DNA of 33,310 bases from Rhizophagus sp. LPA8_4_AMF. Lineage: Eukaryota; Glomeromycota; Glomeromycetes; Glomerales; Glomeraceae. Below, piece by piece: positions 22,876 through 32,276 of this stretch (position 1 is its first letter; every line of letters starts with the position of its first letter). Both the position numbers and the translations under genes were made by a program. The stretch lies in contig JADRCO010000459.1 in the NCBI GenBank assembly GCA_021464525.1, positions 1 to 33,310 on the forward strand, given 5' to 3'. The notes beneath the pieces are model-generated. The model saw only the letters and a program-made list of their open reading frames with translations, ran no database searches and had not been told where the DNA came from.

Positions 22876-23240
22876 AATTGAATCCTTTTAAGCAATTTTT
22901 ATCGGTATTCGGTACGTATTTATATAAAAACATTGAAATCAAACAGGTTGATCGGTTTTTTATTACGAAATAAATATCAAGAGTTGGCTGAAAAGAGATC
23001 AAAAGGATCGTAAAAACGTCCTCATGATCGTGCGAAATATCTTAAATTGGTCTTGCTGCGCCAAAATAATTCACACGACTCGTCAAAAATTCCTGGGACC
23101 TGTAATATAATTTATCATATTAATTATATAAATTGAACGACGAAAGAGTAAAGAATACTTTTAAAATTATGCTTGTGTAAATTTATTTATTTGATTTAAT
23201 TAGTTTAAATAGAAAATTATTAAGTATTTTTTTTTTGTTA
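22876..23240. other. Intergenic between F-box-like members 3 and 4
   Basis: It holds the promoter of member 3 and the 3' end region of member 4. A TTGGCGCAGC word near 23060 resembles the family start but is too short to count as another copy. Confidence 0.5.
22916..22925 (-). promoter_or_regulatory. TATA-like box of F-box-like gene 3
   Basis: The minus strand reads TATATAAATA followed by CGTACCGAA, about 41-50 bases before the ATG. Member 4 has TATAAATACACCGAA at the same place, which suggests a shared core promoter. Confidence 0.45.
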
Positions 23241-24196
23241 TTAATCAAAATCAAGAAAAGCGTCAAGATCAAACAACGGAATGTTTTTCTTAATTATATA
23301 TTTATATCGATTATTTTTTAATTTACTAAAAGAAAAAAAAATTGTGTAAATATTAAAAATAATTTTTAAAAACATGCAAAAATAAATAAATAAAAAAAAA
23401 AAATAATATTTTTTTCTTCGTTACTTACTCATTCAATAGATCCAAAATAACACACATTTTTTTTAAAGAAATAATCAATTTTTCAATCGTGATAAGAATA
23501 CAAAAATAACTATACTTTGAATATTCTCTAGCAGAAATACACATACAATCTTTATAATTCCATTCAATATTAGATTTAATTTCATATTTTTCATGTAAAT
23601 TTTTTTCTCTATAAAATAATAATGTACCTAAATTAAATTCAACCAAATATTCCTTATTACTTTCATATTTAAAATTAACATACATTCTTCTAGTACACTT
23701 TTTCTTTTTCTCAATGTTCTCAGGTATATTAGAGAAATATAATTTAGAGTGATTACCATCTATGAAAATATTAAAAGTGGAATTCGAAAAATCATAACTT
23801 ATGTTTTGTGTTGAACAATTACTAAAACCATACTTATTTGAGAAAACTTTATTGAATTAGATAAAAGTAACATAAACGATATATTATATAATATATATGT
23901 GTGTGTGTAAACATATCAAATTACCTCGATTAATAGCTTGCTTTTTAATCTGAATTCAATTTCTTCAATTAAAACAAGTTCAATTAGTTTTTTCCATTTT
24001 TTACATACTCTATAAATAGAATTCATATATTCAAAACTGAAAATAAGAGTGTAGAAGAATATTAGAATCTCTTTTAATATTAAAAAAAAAACCACATTTT
24101 TTTTTTTGTAGAAATGTTTTTTTTTCCATACCTTGTTTCGTTTAATAATTCTTTAAATGTCATTATCAATAACTCGTTTGCTAAAAACTGTGCCAT
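23241..24196 (-). CDS. F-box-like protein, family member 4
   Basis: Four exons, 24196-24132, 24036-23925, 23832-23429 and 23325-23241, have introns of 95, 92 and 103 bases in phases 2, 0 and 2, giving 221 residues. It starts MAQFLANELLIMTFKELL. Exon 2 gives SFEYMNSIYRVCKKWKKLIE. Exon 3, the longest of the family (404 bases), carries IEKKKKCTRRMYVNFKYE, YLVEFNLGTLLFYREKN, IEWNYKDCMCIS and LIISLKKMCVILDLLNE. Exon 4 ends with an acidic tail, FDLDAFLDFD. Reading only the large exon as a gene would miss the F-box part. Upstream lie a TATAAATAC box (about -40) and a CCAATCAA box (-121 to -128). Closest in sequence to members 2 and 3, so the array arose by tandem duplication. Confidence 0.85.
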
Positions 24197-24232
24197 GGAT
24201 TTCAACATATCAATCAGTTGTAAATTTTCGGT

Positions 24233-24241
24233 GTATTTATA
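24233..24241 (-). promoter_or_regulatory. TATA-like box of F-box-like gene 4
   Basis: TATAAATAC on the minus strand, 37-45 bases before the ATG, is followed by ACCGAA as in member 3. Confidence 0.45.
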
Positions 24242-24316
24242 ATAAAAAAAAAAACAATAAACCTATAATAGGTGAGATCGGTGTAATACTATAATATTAC
24301 ATGAACAAGATCGATT

Positions 24317-24324
24317 TTGATTGG
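24317..24324 (-). promoter_or_regulatory. CCAAT-type box of F-box-like gene 4
   Basis: CCAATCAA on the minus strand, 121-128 bases before the ATG, at the same place as in members 1 and 2. Confidence 0.55.
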
Positions 24325-24925
24325 CCAATTATTTATACAAACGCGTAAAATAATTATGTCACTTAAAGTACGAACGCGCAACCCAATAAAATTTGATATC
24401 GATTGTCGGACCGAAAAATAGAAGCAAATTTTATCGACTGAACGAACTATTTCTTTCAAAAGAATGGCGAAACTTAAATCTATCCGGTTGGTTCGATCCT
24501 GCTGAACACAGCGCGGAAAATTTTTAGAAATATTATTGGTGTAATCTAGTATGAAAAATGATGATTGCTTGTAATACCAGTGCAAAGCTTACCATATCAA
24601 AATGGGTTGATATCATTATTATTGGTTCTTATATTTTAATATCGAATACTTAAAATCCAGAATTACGTCCATTTACTTTAAATAAATAGCGTATTGATAC
24701 CTATTAAAAAAACAATTTAAAATCATTACTTTTTTCATAAAAGAGACTATTTTATTTGAATGAATTAAAGAAATATAGAAATTGACAAAGAAACATACAA
24801 CAAAACTCAACGGTTATTTCGGTTACATTCTTTCAATTTACGTGTTCTCATCTTTAATCAAATCATTTAACTTGCGCTTTTTGATTGGTGATTTACAAAA
24901 TACTTTCTTTTTTTTAAAAAAAACT

Positions 24926-25118
24926 CAATAACAAACAATATTAAAGTTTTTTTCTTTTTTACATACCGCCAAATAGGATTCATGTATTCTTTAAATTTAA
25001 ATAAAAATAAAAGTGAAAATTAGAATTTTTACATTGAAGTATTAAGTTAAAATTTACCTGGAATGTAAATTATTACCTCGTTTCATTAAAATTATCATGT
25101 TCGCTAGAACTGCGCCAT
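24926..25118 (-). pseudogene. F-box-like family copy, relic of exons 1 and 2 only
   Basis: The start ATGGCGCAG is kept at 25118, but the fourth base triplet region has lost bases and several stops follow at once. Exon 1 is 42 bases instead of 65. A donor (GAG|GTAATA) at 25076 and an acceptor before 24989 remain, followed by EYMNPIWRYVKK, the trace of the exon 2 helix. No exon 3 or 4 trace was found to the left. This is the most decayed copy, at the right end of the array. Confidence 0.7.
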
Positions 25119-25569
25119 TTTGATTTCTTTTTCTTTTTTTTTTTAACGAAAAAATAATTTATATTAAAACTAGTAATTAATCTACAATTATCAATATAAA
25201 ATTATATTCATTCAACAAACGAATAAATAAAGAACGCTACAAATGTTATTGCGTATTCTTTACACGTTCCATCGGAAGAAAGTTTTTTAAAAACATTTTT
25301 TTGGTTGACGTTAATATAAAGCTTTGTTCTCTGTTATCACGTGTCAGTACGTGACCATAGTTTTTTCACCTAAACCGTTTTAAATTACTTTCTATCATTT
25401 ACGATTAATTAAATTATAAAATTATTTATTAATCACATTAATCACAAAATAAGCTTTATAAGTCAATAATAGTATATAAAAGTTTTATTTAATAAAGTTT
25501 GTGAAAAGTCTTTGATAAAAGAGTTTTAAAATGATCTCATCTGTTTTCTTTCGAAATTTTATCTTCTAG
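25119..25569. other. Intergenic, nothing recognised
   Basis: AT-rich sequence between the dead F-box-like copy and the stop of the next gene. No exon, repeat or RNA gene was recognised. Confidence 0.5.
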
Positions 25570-26870
25570 TTAACTTTTTTGGCTGTCTTCTACCTCGTAC
25601 ATTTTCTTGCAATTATAACAAGTATTTACTAAACTGTTTCTGAATTTCCATTTCATGACGTTAGACTTTTTGTAGCACATATCGCATTCGAAATACCATT
25701 CTGGCTTTGGTTTCATCTTTTGAATGGTATGAATCATTTCACGTACTCCATTTTTGGGCTTTCTACGACGCGGTCGAGTATTCTTTCTGGATCTGTGCCA
25801 AGCCCGATCAATATAAGCACTTTTTTCATCGGTAAGCCAGCCATACCATTTTTGACATGTAAGCGTTAAGGCCAAAGTAGTCTCTGCAGTCGAATATTCC
25901 ACTATTTTAACAAGGATCTCAAGAGGAAGTCTCATGGCAACGCACTTAGAAGCATCATTTTTTAAAGGTTGCTTGTCGTTTGAAAAAGAAAAGTTCGGGC
26001 GAATAATGTTATCGCTCAATTCTTTTTTTACAACCTTAATTGGCCTTACTTTTAACTCGCCACTTTTTTTCCCTCGGTAGAATTTTTGAACCGATTCTCT
26101 CTTATTCTGTACAATAGATTGATCTATGTATACAATACAATAAACGTTACTAATCACATGTTAATTTTAATACAATTTATATTAATTTTCATACCTTCAC
26201 CATCATCAGGAACATTTTTCTTTTTTCTCTTTGATTTATTATTGTTGGTGGTGCAATTTGATGATTGATTTTTAATTTTGGAATTAAGACAAGCAAGGCC
26301 AACTAAAGAAATTATTGACCTAAATAGTAAATAATTTGTTATTTTAAACCCTTGTGATTTACGTTTATCGGATCTTACCAGCTGCCTTCTTCTTTTTCCC
26401 TTTTCTTTTTCTTAATTTATTACTTTTAGGATCACAATAATGCTCCGATGATGATGAGTAGAGTTCTGGCTGAAAGGAAGTATATGAATTTGATAAATCT
26501 ACTATTATATCATTTGTAATTTCATTGTTTCTGTTAAAATGAAATCGGGTTATTATTTTTAAAATAAAGAATATGACTGTAACTATATAGTAATTACTTT
26601 AAAATCAATTAACAACCTCGGTGAAATCATTGAATAATCCGCATATGAAGTATTTTCATATAATTGTTGGGAAGTACAGGGTAGCTGTGAAGTATATATA
26701 GAAGATACAGGATTATCATACGAAGATTGTATTGGCAATCTTGTTGATACATTATATTGTTGATAATCAACCCCAGGTGGTGGAGGTTGATTAAAATCTC
26801 TGACGTGATCAAAAGAAGTCTTATTCCAGGCTGGAAAAGAAGCATGCCAGGAGTAAGTTTGTAATGCCAT
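25570..26870 (-). CDS. F-box protein with C-terminal CxxC...CxxC motif
   Basis: Four exons, 26870-26617, 26530-26379, 26302-26195 and 26123-25570, have introns of 86, 76 and 71 bases in phases 2, 1 and 1, giving 355 residues. The first donor is GTTGTT, less usual than GTAAGT but the only one that keeps the frame. The start is MALQTYSWHASFPAW. Residues 1-120 are of low complexity (Pro, Gln, Ser, Tyr). Two Lys/Arg-rich patches (KLRKRKGKKKK near 123-133 and KSKRKKK near 157-163) look like nuclear signals. Residues 236-270 are an F-box: MRLPLEILVKIVEYSTAETT, then LTLTCQKWYGWLT. A basic linker follows. Cys318, 321, 340 and 343 (C-x2-C-x18-C-x2-C) suggest a zinc ribbon. It is not closely related to the neighbouring F-box-like array. 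A role as ubiquitin-ligase adaptor is inferred. Confidence 0.82.
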
Positions 26871-26875
26871 CAAAA

Positions 26876-26942
26876 CTGTAAATATTAATGTAGAAAAAAT
26901 TAGAAAGAAATAAAAATACAAAAATTACAAAGAATATTTTAC
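26876..26942 (-). other. Probable 5'-UTR intron of the F-box/zinc-ribbon gene
   Basis: AAG|GTAAAA (26943/26942) and TTTACAG (ending 26876) bound 67 bases just before the ATG. Upstream of it, the frame of the ATG stays open for about 20 codons without another ATG, so a further coding exon cannot be fully excluded. Confidence 0.45.
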
Positions 26943-29108
26943 CTTGTTCAATAATACAGCAAGGTATCGAAAAAAATAAATTAGCACCGATTCTTAAAAA
27001 AATAATTTAATCGTATAAAAACAAAACTTGTCAAAAAAAAATTCGTGTTTCTGTGCAATATCTATCATTAGTATGTAACACAAATTATTTTCTTTAAAAC
27101 GTGACAATCTCAAAAATTATGTCCTTCAAGCTAACTTCTAAAAGGGCAAGTTTAATCTCACCTGTACTATTAGAATCTTTTGAATTACATTCATTACATC
27201 ATCTACTATTGCTTATATTGTAATAATTTAAGAGTAATTCAGTAATAGGAATTCTTGTATAGTTTTTAATTATAATTATTAAAATTAAATTTACTTTTCT
27301 TAATATATTTACAACTTTTGAGATTTGTGTTTAATATTTTAATTCATAAATAATATGTATTATAAATAGAGAATATTATTCAAGTCAAAATAAAATAACA
27401 AGTCAATTAGTAATTACAAAATAAAAAAATATATAAAATAGGAAAAATTTATTAAATTAATTATTTTAGTAACTGAATAAACCTTTAAAAAAAATTTATT
27501 AGTATGACTTAATAACTTATAGTTATAGCTATAAATTTATTTATTAGTAAATTTTAAAAATTTACATAGTTAATATTTAGTAATATTAAAGTTTATATAA
27601 AGTATAAAATAATTAATACAAAGTAATAATAAATAATAGTAAATATTATGAAGTTTTGGATTGAAAATAATGAAAATAACATTTATTAAAAGGAAATTTT
27701 ATTAAAAACTTATTAATAAAATTTGAATACATTTAATAAAATTTATTAAAAATTTTAAAATTTAATATTTATTTTTGAAATATAAATTTTATTAAAATAA
27801 AAATTAAAATAAATATATTTTTAAAATATTGATATATATAAATAAAAAATTAAAAAAATAAAAAAATGTAAAAGTAAGTAATAAATATTAATAATAAATA
27901 TTGAAAGGTAAATAATGAATAAATATTGTAAGATTTTAGATTAAAAATAATAAAAATATGATATGGATTAAAAGAAAACAAATAAAATATTTATGTGTAT
28001 AATGTGCAACTTATAGTGCTAGAATAACCTTAAAGGGTTTATCACATAAAATACTTCTATCCATTCATTCCTAATGTTAGGCAATATTACCTGATGACAG
28101 AAATAGGTGAGGTGCAATCAGAACTTAGGCTTCTAAACAAATGCCTGGAATTTTAGAAGCAACTTTATTTTTGTACAAAGATTATCAATGAAATGTTTTT
28201 CAAAGAAATTAATTAATAAAAAGTATACTTGTGCAATAACCAATCTTCAACATCATTCTATAAATTCTAAAAGAATAAGAATCAATGCAGGTATTATGGC
28301 TTATGTACCTCTTTAAAGATTAATTAAATTGAAAGATAGGATCTAATTCAGTATGACTGAATCGATTACCTCTGGTTATTAAACTTCCAATCAAAAATGA
28401 TTGTTAAAATCAAAAAACTTATAATCATTCTTATTAATAACAATTAAAAGGTATATGAATAAGTTTTAACCTTTAATTTAGAAAACCAGAAAAAGATATA
28501 TAAATACTGGTAATATATTCTCCCTTTTGTGAATTTAATATAAAAACAAGAAATAAAATAAAAAATAAAATATAAATATAAATATTAGATTCGAATAAAA
28601 AGTCAGAGAAATTTATTTTTTAAAAAAATAAATTCAAATCTATTATTTATTAGTTATATGGAATTAGTTTGTATTATGCAAGCTTAGATTAAAAAAATCT
28701 CCTTAAAATGGTATCGCTATTAAGCCTATCATATGTTGATTTCTAATATAGTAAATAAAAATTACACTTTTTATATAAAATAAAATAATTAATTCATATC
28801 ACAGATATATACAATTTTTAACTTTTAATAGATTTTATCCTTTTAAATAAATATCATCCATAAAAATATCAATAAGAAAAATCATGGATAATTATTAGGA
28901 AATGTAAAATAAACTTATATATTTATATATTGTAAATTTATTATTAAGCAGCATCAATAAAGAAATAATTTAAATTTTGACAAATATTTTGATTTATTAT
29001 TTAAAATCAACTATATAATTTAATTTTATTAATATAATGATTAAAAGATGTAAATATGAAGTATTAATATAAATAAAATAACTTACCAATAAAGAATTAA
29101 TAAACTAA
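26943..29108. other. AT-rich gene-poor tract
   Basis: Almost only A/T sequence from about 27200 to 28000, then somewhat more mixed bases at 28000-28500. No exon, RNA gene or clear repeat was recognised. Confidence 0.55.
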
Positions 29109-29364
29109 TCATAAATCTAATAGCCAGATAACTATTTTCAGATTTGACTTTGATTGAAACACTTCAGGTTTTTTGTGATTATCCATTCTACTCATTAGTT
29201 TATTATCATCATCATCACTATTATCATCACTATTTTTCTTACTTACTTCTTTAACTACTTCTCTATCACTATAATTTCTACTCCTTTTTTTTTAACATTA
29301 GCTGATTGACTTCCTTAATGTTGATATCTCTTATTTTTTTAATTTGTCTTCTTTTTAATCCTAT
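29109..29364 (-). pseudogene. Coding relic of unknown origin with an acidic block
   Basis: The minus strand has an open stretch of about 60 codons: RSRNYSDREVVKEVSKKN, then SDDNSDDDDNKLM, then MDNHKKPEVFQSKS and a final LKIVIWLLDL before the stop at 29109. Upstream of a run of nine A, another frame gives LKRRQIKKIRDINIKEVN, so one base gained or lost in the run would join them. Codon and residue use are protein-like against the surrounding A/T desert. No start codon or intact gene is present. It may be a transposon or gene fragment; the family is not recognised. Confidence 0.4.
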
Positions 29365-29493
29365 TATATATATATATTTTTGGTATTTATTAATATTTTT
29401 CTTACATATAAGTAAAATCTATTATATATTTAAAAAGAGTTATATATCTACATATTGCTTCAACTTCTATTTTTTAATTATTTTCAGGTGATA

Positions 29494-30076
29494 CACTACT
29501 TGGACAAAAGTAACGGGAATTTCTATTTTGTTAATTACTCAAAATTATACATAATAATAATACCTGAAATTTTAATATGTAATAACATAAACCTTACAGA
29601 ATATGCATTCAAAATTTCATAGCTCTAGCATTCATACAACTATGTTAATTAAAAAAAGAAATTTGGTAATTATTACAAAAATAGTAAACTCTCTATTTTT
29701 GTTAATTACATAAAATTACATACAATAATAATATAATAACATAACTTGAAATTTAAATATGTAATAGCATAGATTTTGAAGAATATAAGTCAAATTTTTA
29801 TGCTTCTAGCTTTTGTACAGCTATATAAATTAAAAAAAAATTTAAAAATTTGATAATCATTAAATTAAAAAAAAATGTATATATAAATAATTGTTAAAAT
29901 TTCTTTTTAAGTTTTCTTTAATTAACATAGTTACATAAATGCTAGAAATATGAAATTTTGAATATATGTTCTGTAGGGTCTATATCATCATATATTAAAA
30001 TTTCAAGTATTATTATTATGTATAGTTTTGAGTAATTAACAAAATAGAAATTCCCGTTACTTTTGTCCAAGTAGTG
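29494..30076. mobile_element. Tc1/mariner-like foldback element with a triplicated arm
   Basis: The ends are inverted repeats starting CACTACTTGGACAAAAGTAA and are flanked by TA on both sides (29492-29493, 30077-30078), the target of Tc1/mariner elements. The first 51 bases of both ends are identical and about 200 bases of each arm still align. A third copy of the arm, in the same direction as the left one, lies inside (about 29693-29831). No transposase is encoded. The 583-bp element is non-autonomous. Confidence 0.85.
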
Positions 30077-30091
30077 TATATGTTTAGTCAT

Positions 30092-30197
30092 AATATCAAA
30101 AAAATATGAATAAACAAAAAAAAGTGGAGAAATTTTCTTATTCAAAATAAGTAATAAAATATCAAGAAAATATAAGTAAACAAAAAAAAGTGAAGTA
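30092..30197. repeat. Direct repeat of about 40 bases, 66 bases apart
   Basis: AATATCAAAAAAATATGAAT plus AAACAAAAAAAAGTG at 30092-30131 recurs with few changes at 30158-30197. It begins 16 bases after the Tc1-like element. Confidence 0.7.
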
Positions 30198-31160
30198 ATC
30201 TTTAAGACTTTTAGGAGATAGTAAGATTATTACTGTATAACCTTGATCAAAAATATAATTATAATATTTAATTGGAAAATATTTATGATCTCAATATTAT
30301 TGTATATTATAAAAAATTGAGGAGAATACAGAATTAATAAAAGATAGAAAAACTATAATTTCTAGAAGATTGGAAATTAAATTTAATTTATGTAAATAAA
30401 TTGTTAACAATATTAAATTTCATTTAGTAGAAGTGAATACTGGATACTTTTTTTATAAAAAAGTTCTTCAAACTAATTTTCAGTAGTTCTAAATTTCATT
30501 ATTGCGTATTCGTAATTTGATTTTATGATCAGATATAAATTTTGTTATAGTTTTAGGGTATACAAGAAGTAAGAAGAAATTAGAATATTTTATTTTGAAT
30601 TTTTATTTTTATATGTAATATAACAATATGTGTCAAACTCAAAAAACATATTTTTATAATGTCTATATTATCATATGGCTAATACAGATCATGTTTACAA
30701 ATATTTATTTAAAAGAATAAGTTAAAAAATTTAGTAGTAATTAATAACCATTTCACTAACAAATATTTTACTAACAAACATTTTACCAATAATTATTTTA
30801 TTAATAAGACCATTTTACCAACAATCATTTTACCAATAGTTTTAAAATCCTAATCCACTTATTCTAACTTTATCTTAATTCTAATCTAGAATTCTAGATA
30901 ATTATAATTGATATTTAGGATAGTGACACATATTATGTTATATTTGGTTTAATAAAACTTACCTTTCCTTCTTCCTTATCAGATTTAACAAAATCAAATT
31001 ATTATATTATAAATTATGTGATTTTATTAAATGTAATGTAAGATTTTAACTATTCATTCCTTCTTTTAATAATTATATAATATATGTTACTTCCTAATAT
31101 CCTACTCATGTGATTTTAAAAAAAGAAATATGATTAATTTTTACTAAGTGATATAAATAA
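30198..31160. other. AT-rich intergenic region
   Basis: No exon was recognised. It contains one degenerate short tandem array (30747-30839). Confidence 0.55.
30747..30839. repeat. Degenerate tandem array, about six units of 15-17 bases
   Basis: Units vary around ACATTTTACCAACAA, for example ATATTTTACTAACAA, ACATTTTACCAATAA and TCATTTTACCAATAG. Confidence 0.7.
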
Positions 31161-31497
31161 GCATCAGTAGTATAGTGATAGAATTAAGATTATTTGTTTA
31201 AACCTTTCCAAAATCCTACGATTAGTTTCTCCAAGATTTTACTATAGTGTTATTATAATTTCGGCAAAGTTTCAGCAGTTTTACTATTTATAATAAGTTT
31301 CAGCAGGTTTCGCTTTTCTCTAAAGTTTCGCTAACTTTTTAATAAGACTTTCATATAGTTTTGGCAAAGTTTCGCAATTTCAGCATTTTGCCAACTTGCC
31401 AAAACCCTCTAGTTTTTCCAGCAACCTTAGATAGAATACTTATTTTCCAAGATACTTGAAAAAATAAGTAGTCCAGGTTCAACTCCTGGCTGATGTA
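31161..31497 (+). tRNA. tRNA-Gly(UCC) gene split by a 245-bp insertion
   Basis: The acceptor strand GCATCAG (31161-31167) pairs with CTGATGT (31490-31496) with one G-T pair, and the discriminator is A. The D-arm reads GTATAGTGATAGAAT. Without the insertion the anticodon stem CTTAT (from 31439) pairs with ATAAG (31464-31468) and the loop carries TCC. A 13-base intron (AGATACTTGAAAA) sits after position 37, the normal site of nuclear tRNA introns. The T-arm is CCAGG-TTCAACT-CCTGG. The layout follows eukaryotic tRNA-Gly(UCC). D-loop G19 appears changed to A. With 245 extra bases in the D-arm the gene should make no normal tRNA. Confidence 0.8.
31185..31429. mobile_element. hAT-like MITE inserted in the tRNA-Gly gene
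   Basis: The 245-bp insert is flanked by an exact 8-base duplication GATAGAAT (31177-31184 and 31430-31437), the length produced by hAT elements. Its ends are imperfect inverted repeats, TAAGATTATTTG on the left and TAAGGTTGCTGG on the right (8 of 12 alike). Inside, the words AAAGTTTCGC and AAGTTTCAGCAG recur at least four times. No coding capacity. Confidence 0.75.
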
Positions 31498-32212
31498 ATT
31501 AAAATACAAATTTTTTTTCAATATTATTTTTTGTGTAATTATCATATTAGTTATTTACTTAATTTAGTTTACTTAAAATCATTTGAAAAAAATATTTCCT
31601 AGATGTTGATTATATTTAATTTAATTTCTGATAAAAAAATATATATATATTTTACAATAAAAAGTAAGAAAACTGCTGAAAAATATCAAATTTATATTTA
31701 TATACTAAATATGTTCTTTAAATTGAAATATGTTCAGAATTAATATTAATTCAAAAAAATTTTTTCTAGCAATTTTCTTCTTGTCTATTGTAAAGACCTT
31801 ATATTTTACTATATTTTTAAACTTTACACATCATTTAACACAATAATATTTTATTAAGTTGATATAATAAAATATATTTTGCTAAATATCACCAGTAGTA
31901 ATTATCATTATACAAATAATATTTTAAAAATTTTGACTGAGATATTATTTTAATTATAATGTAAATATTATTATTATATATAAATTTATGAGTAGAACAA
32001 GTTTCTCTTAGGTTATAAAAAATGTTATTTAGATAGATCTTGAGAAAAATGGAAAAATTTGATTTTATAAGTATAATAAAATTTTTAACTTTAAAACAAA
32101 ATTTATTAGTCAGATTTTCAAAATTTAGTGTGATTAATATCTAAATAAATTTCTTTTACACATTTATTATTTAAATTAGAATTTTGAAAAAATTTATAAT
32201 GTGTTTTTTTAA
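31498..32212. other. AT-rich intergenic region
   Basis: No exon, RNA gene or clear repeat was recognised between the split tRNA gene and the GGCCA palindrome. Confidence 0.5.
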
Positions 32213-32242
32213 TTCTGGCCAAAATTATAACTTTGGCCAGAA
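32213..32242. repeat. Palindrome TTCTGGCCAAA ... TTTGGCCAGAA
   Basis: Perfect 11-base arms around an eight-base loop. TTGGCCAAAA recurs at about 33174-33183 beyond the pogo-like element, so an older repeat may surround that element. Confidence 0.75.
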
Positions 32243-32276
32243 TAGAGTTTAGAACCGGTTTGTAAAAAATGGTTTA

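Larger units (their letters stand above)
24197..24925. other. Intergenic between member 4 and a dead copy
   Basis: Promoter sequences of member 4 lie up to about 24330. The rest shows no exon or clear repeat. Confidence 0.5.

Noticed and set aside
23050..23070. TTGGCGCAGC, like the start of another F-box-like copy
   Set aside because: Only about ten bases match and no further exon trace follows.
24484..24502. GGTTCGATCCTG, like a tRNA T-arm
   Set aside because: The flanking bases do not pair as a T stem and no acceptor or anticodon arm is found.
24289..24585. Minus-strand open frame of 98 codons upstream of F-box-like member 4
   Set aside because: It overlaps the promoter boxes of that gene and shows no family resemblance or splice signals.
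29942..30145. Minus-strand open frame of 67 codons
   Set aside because: It is the translated terminal inverted repeat of the Tc1-like element.
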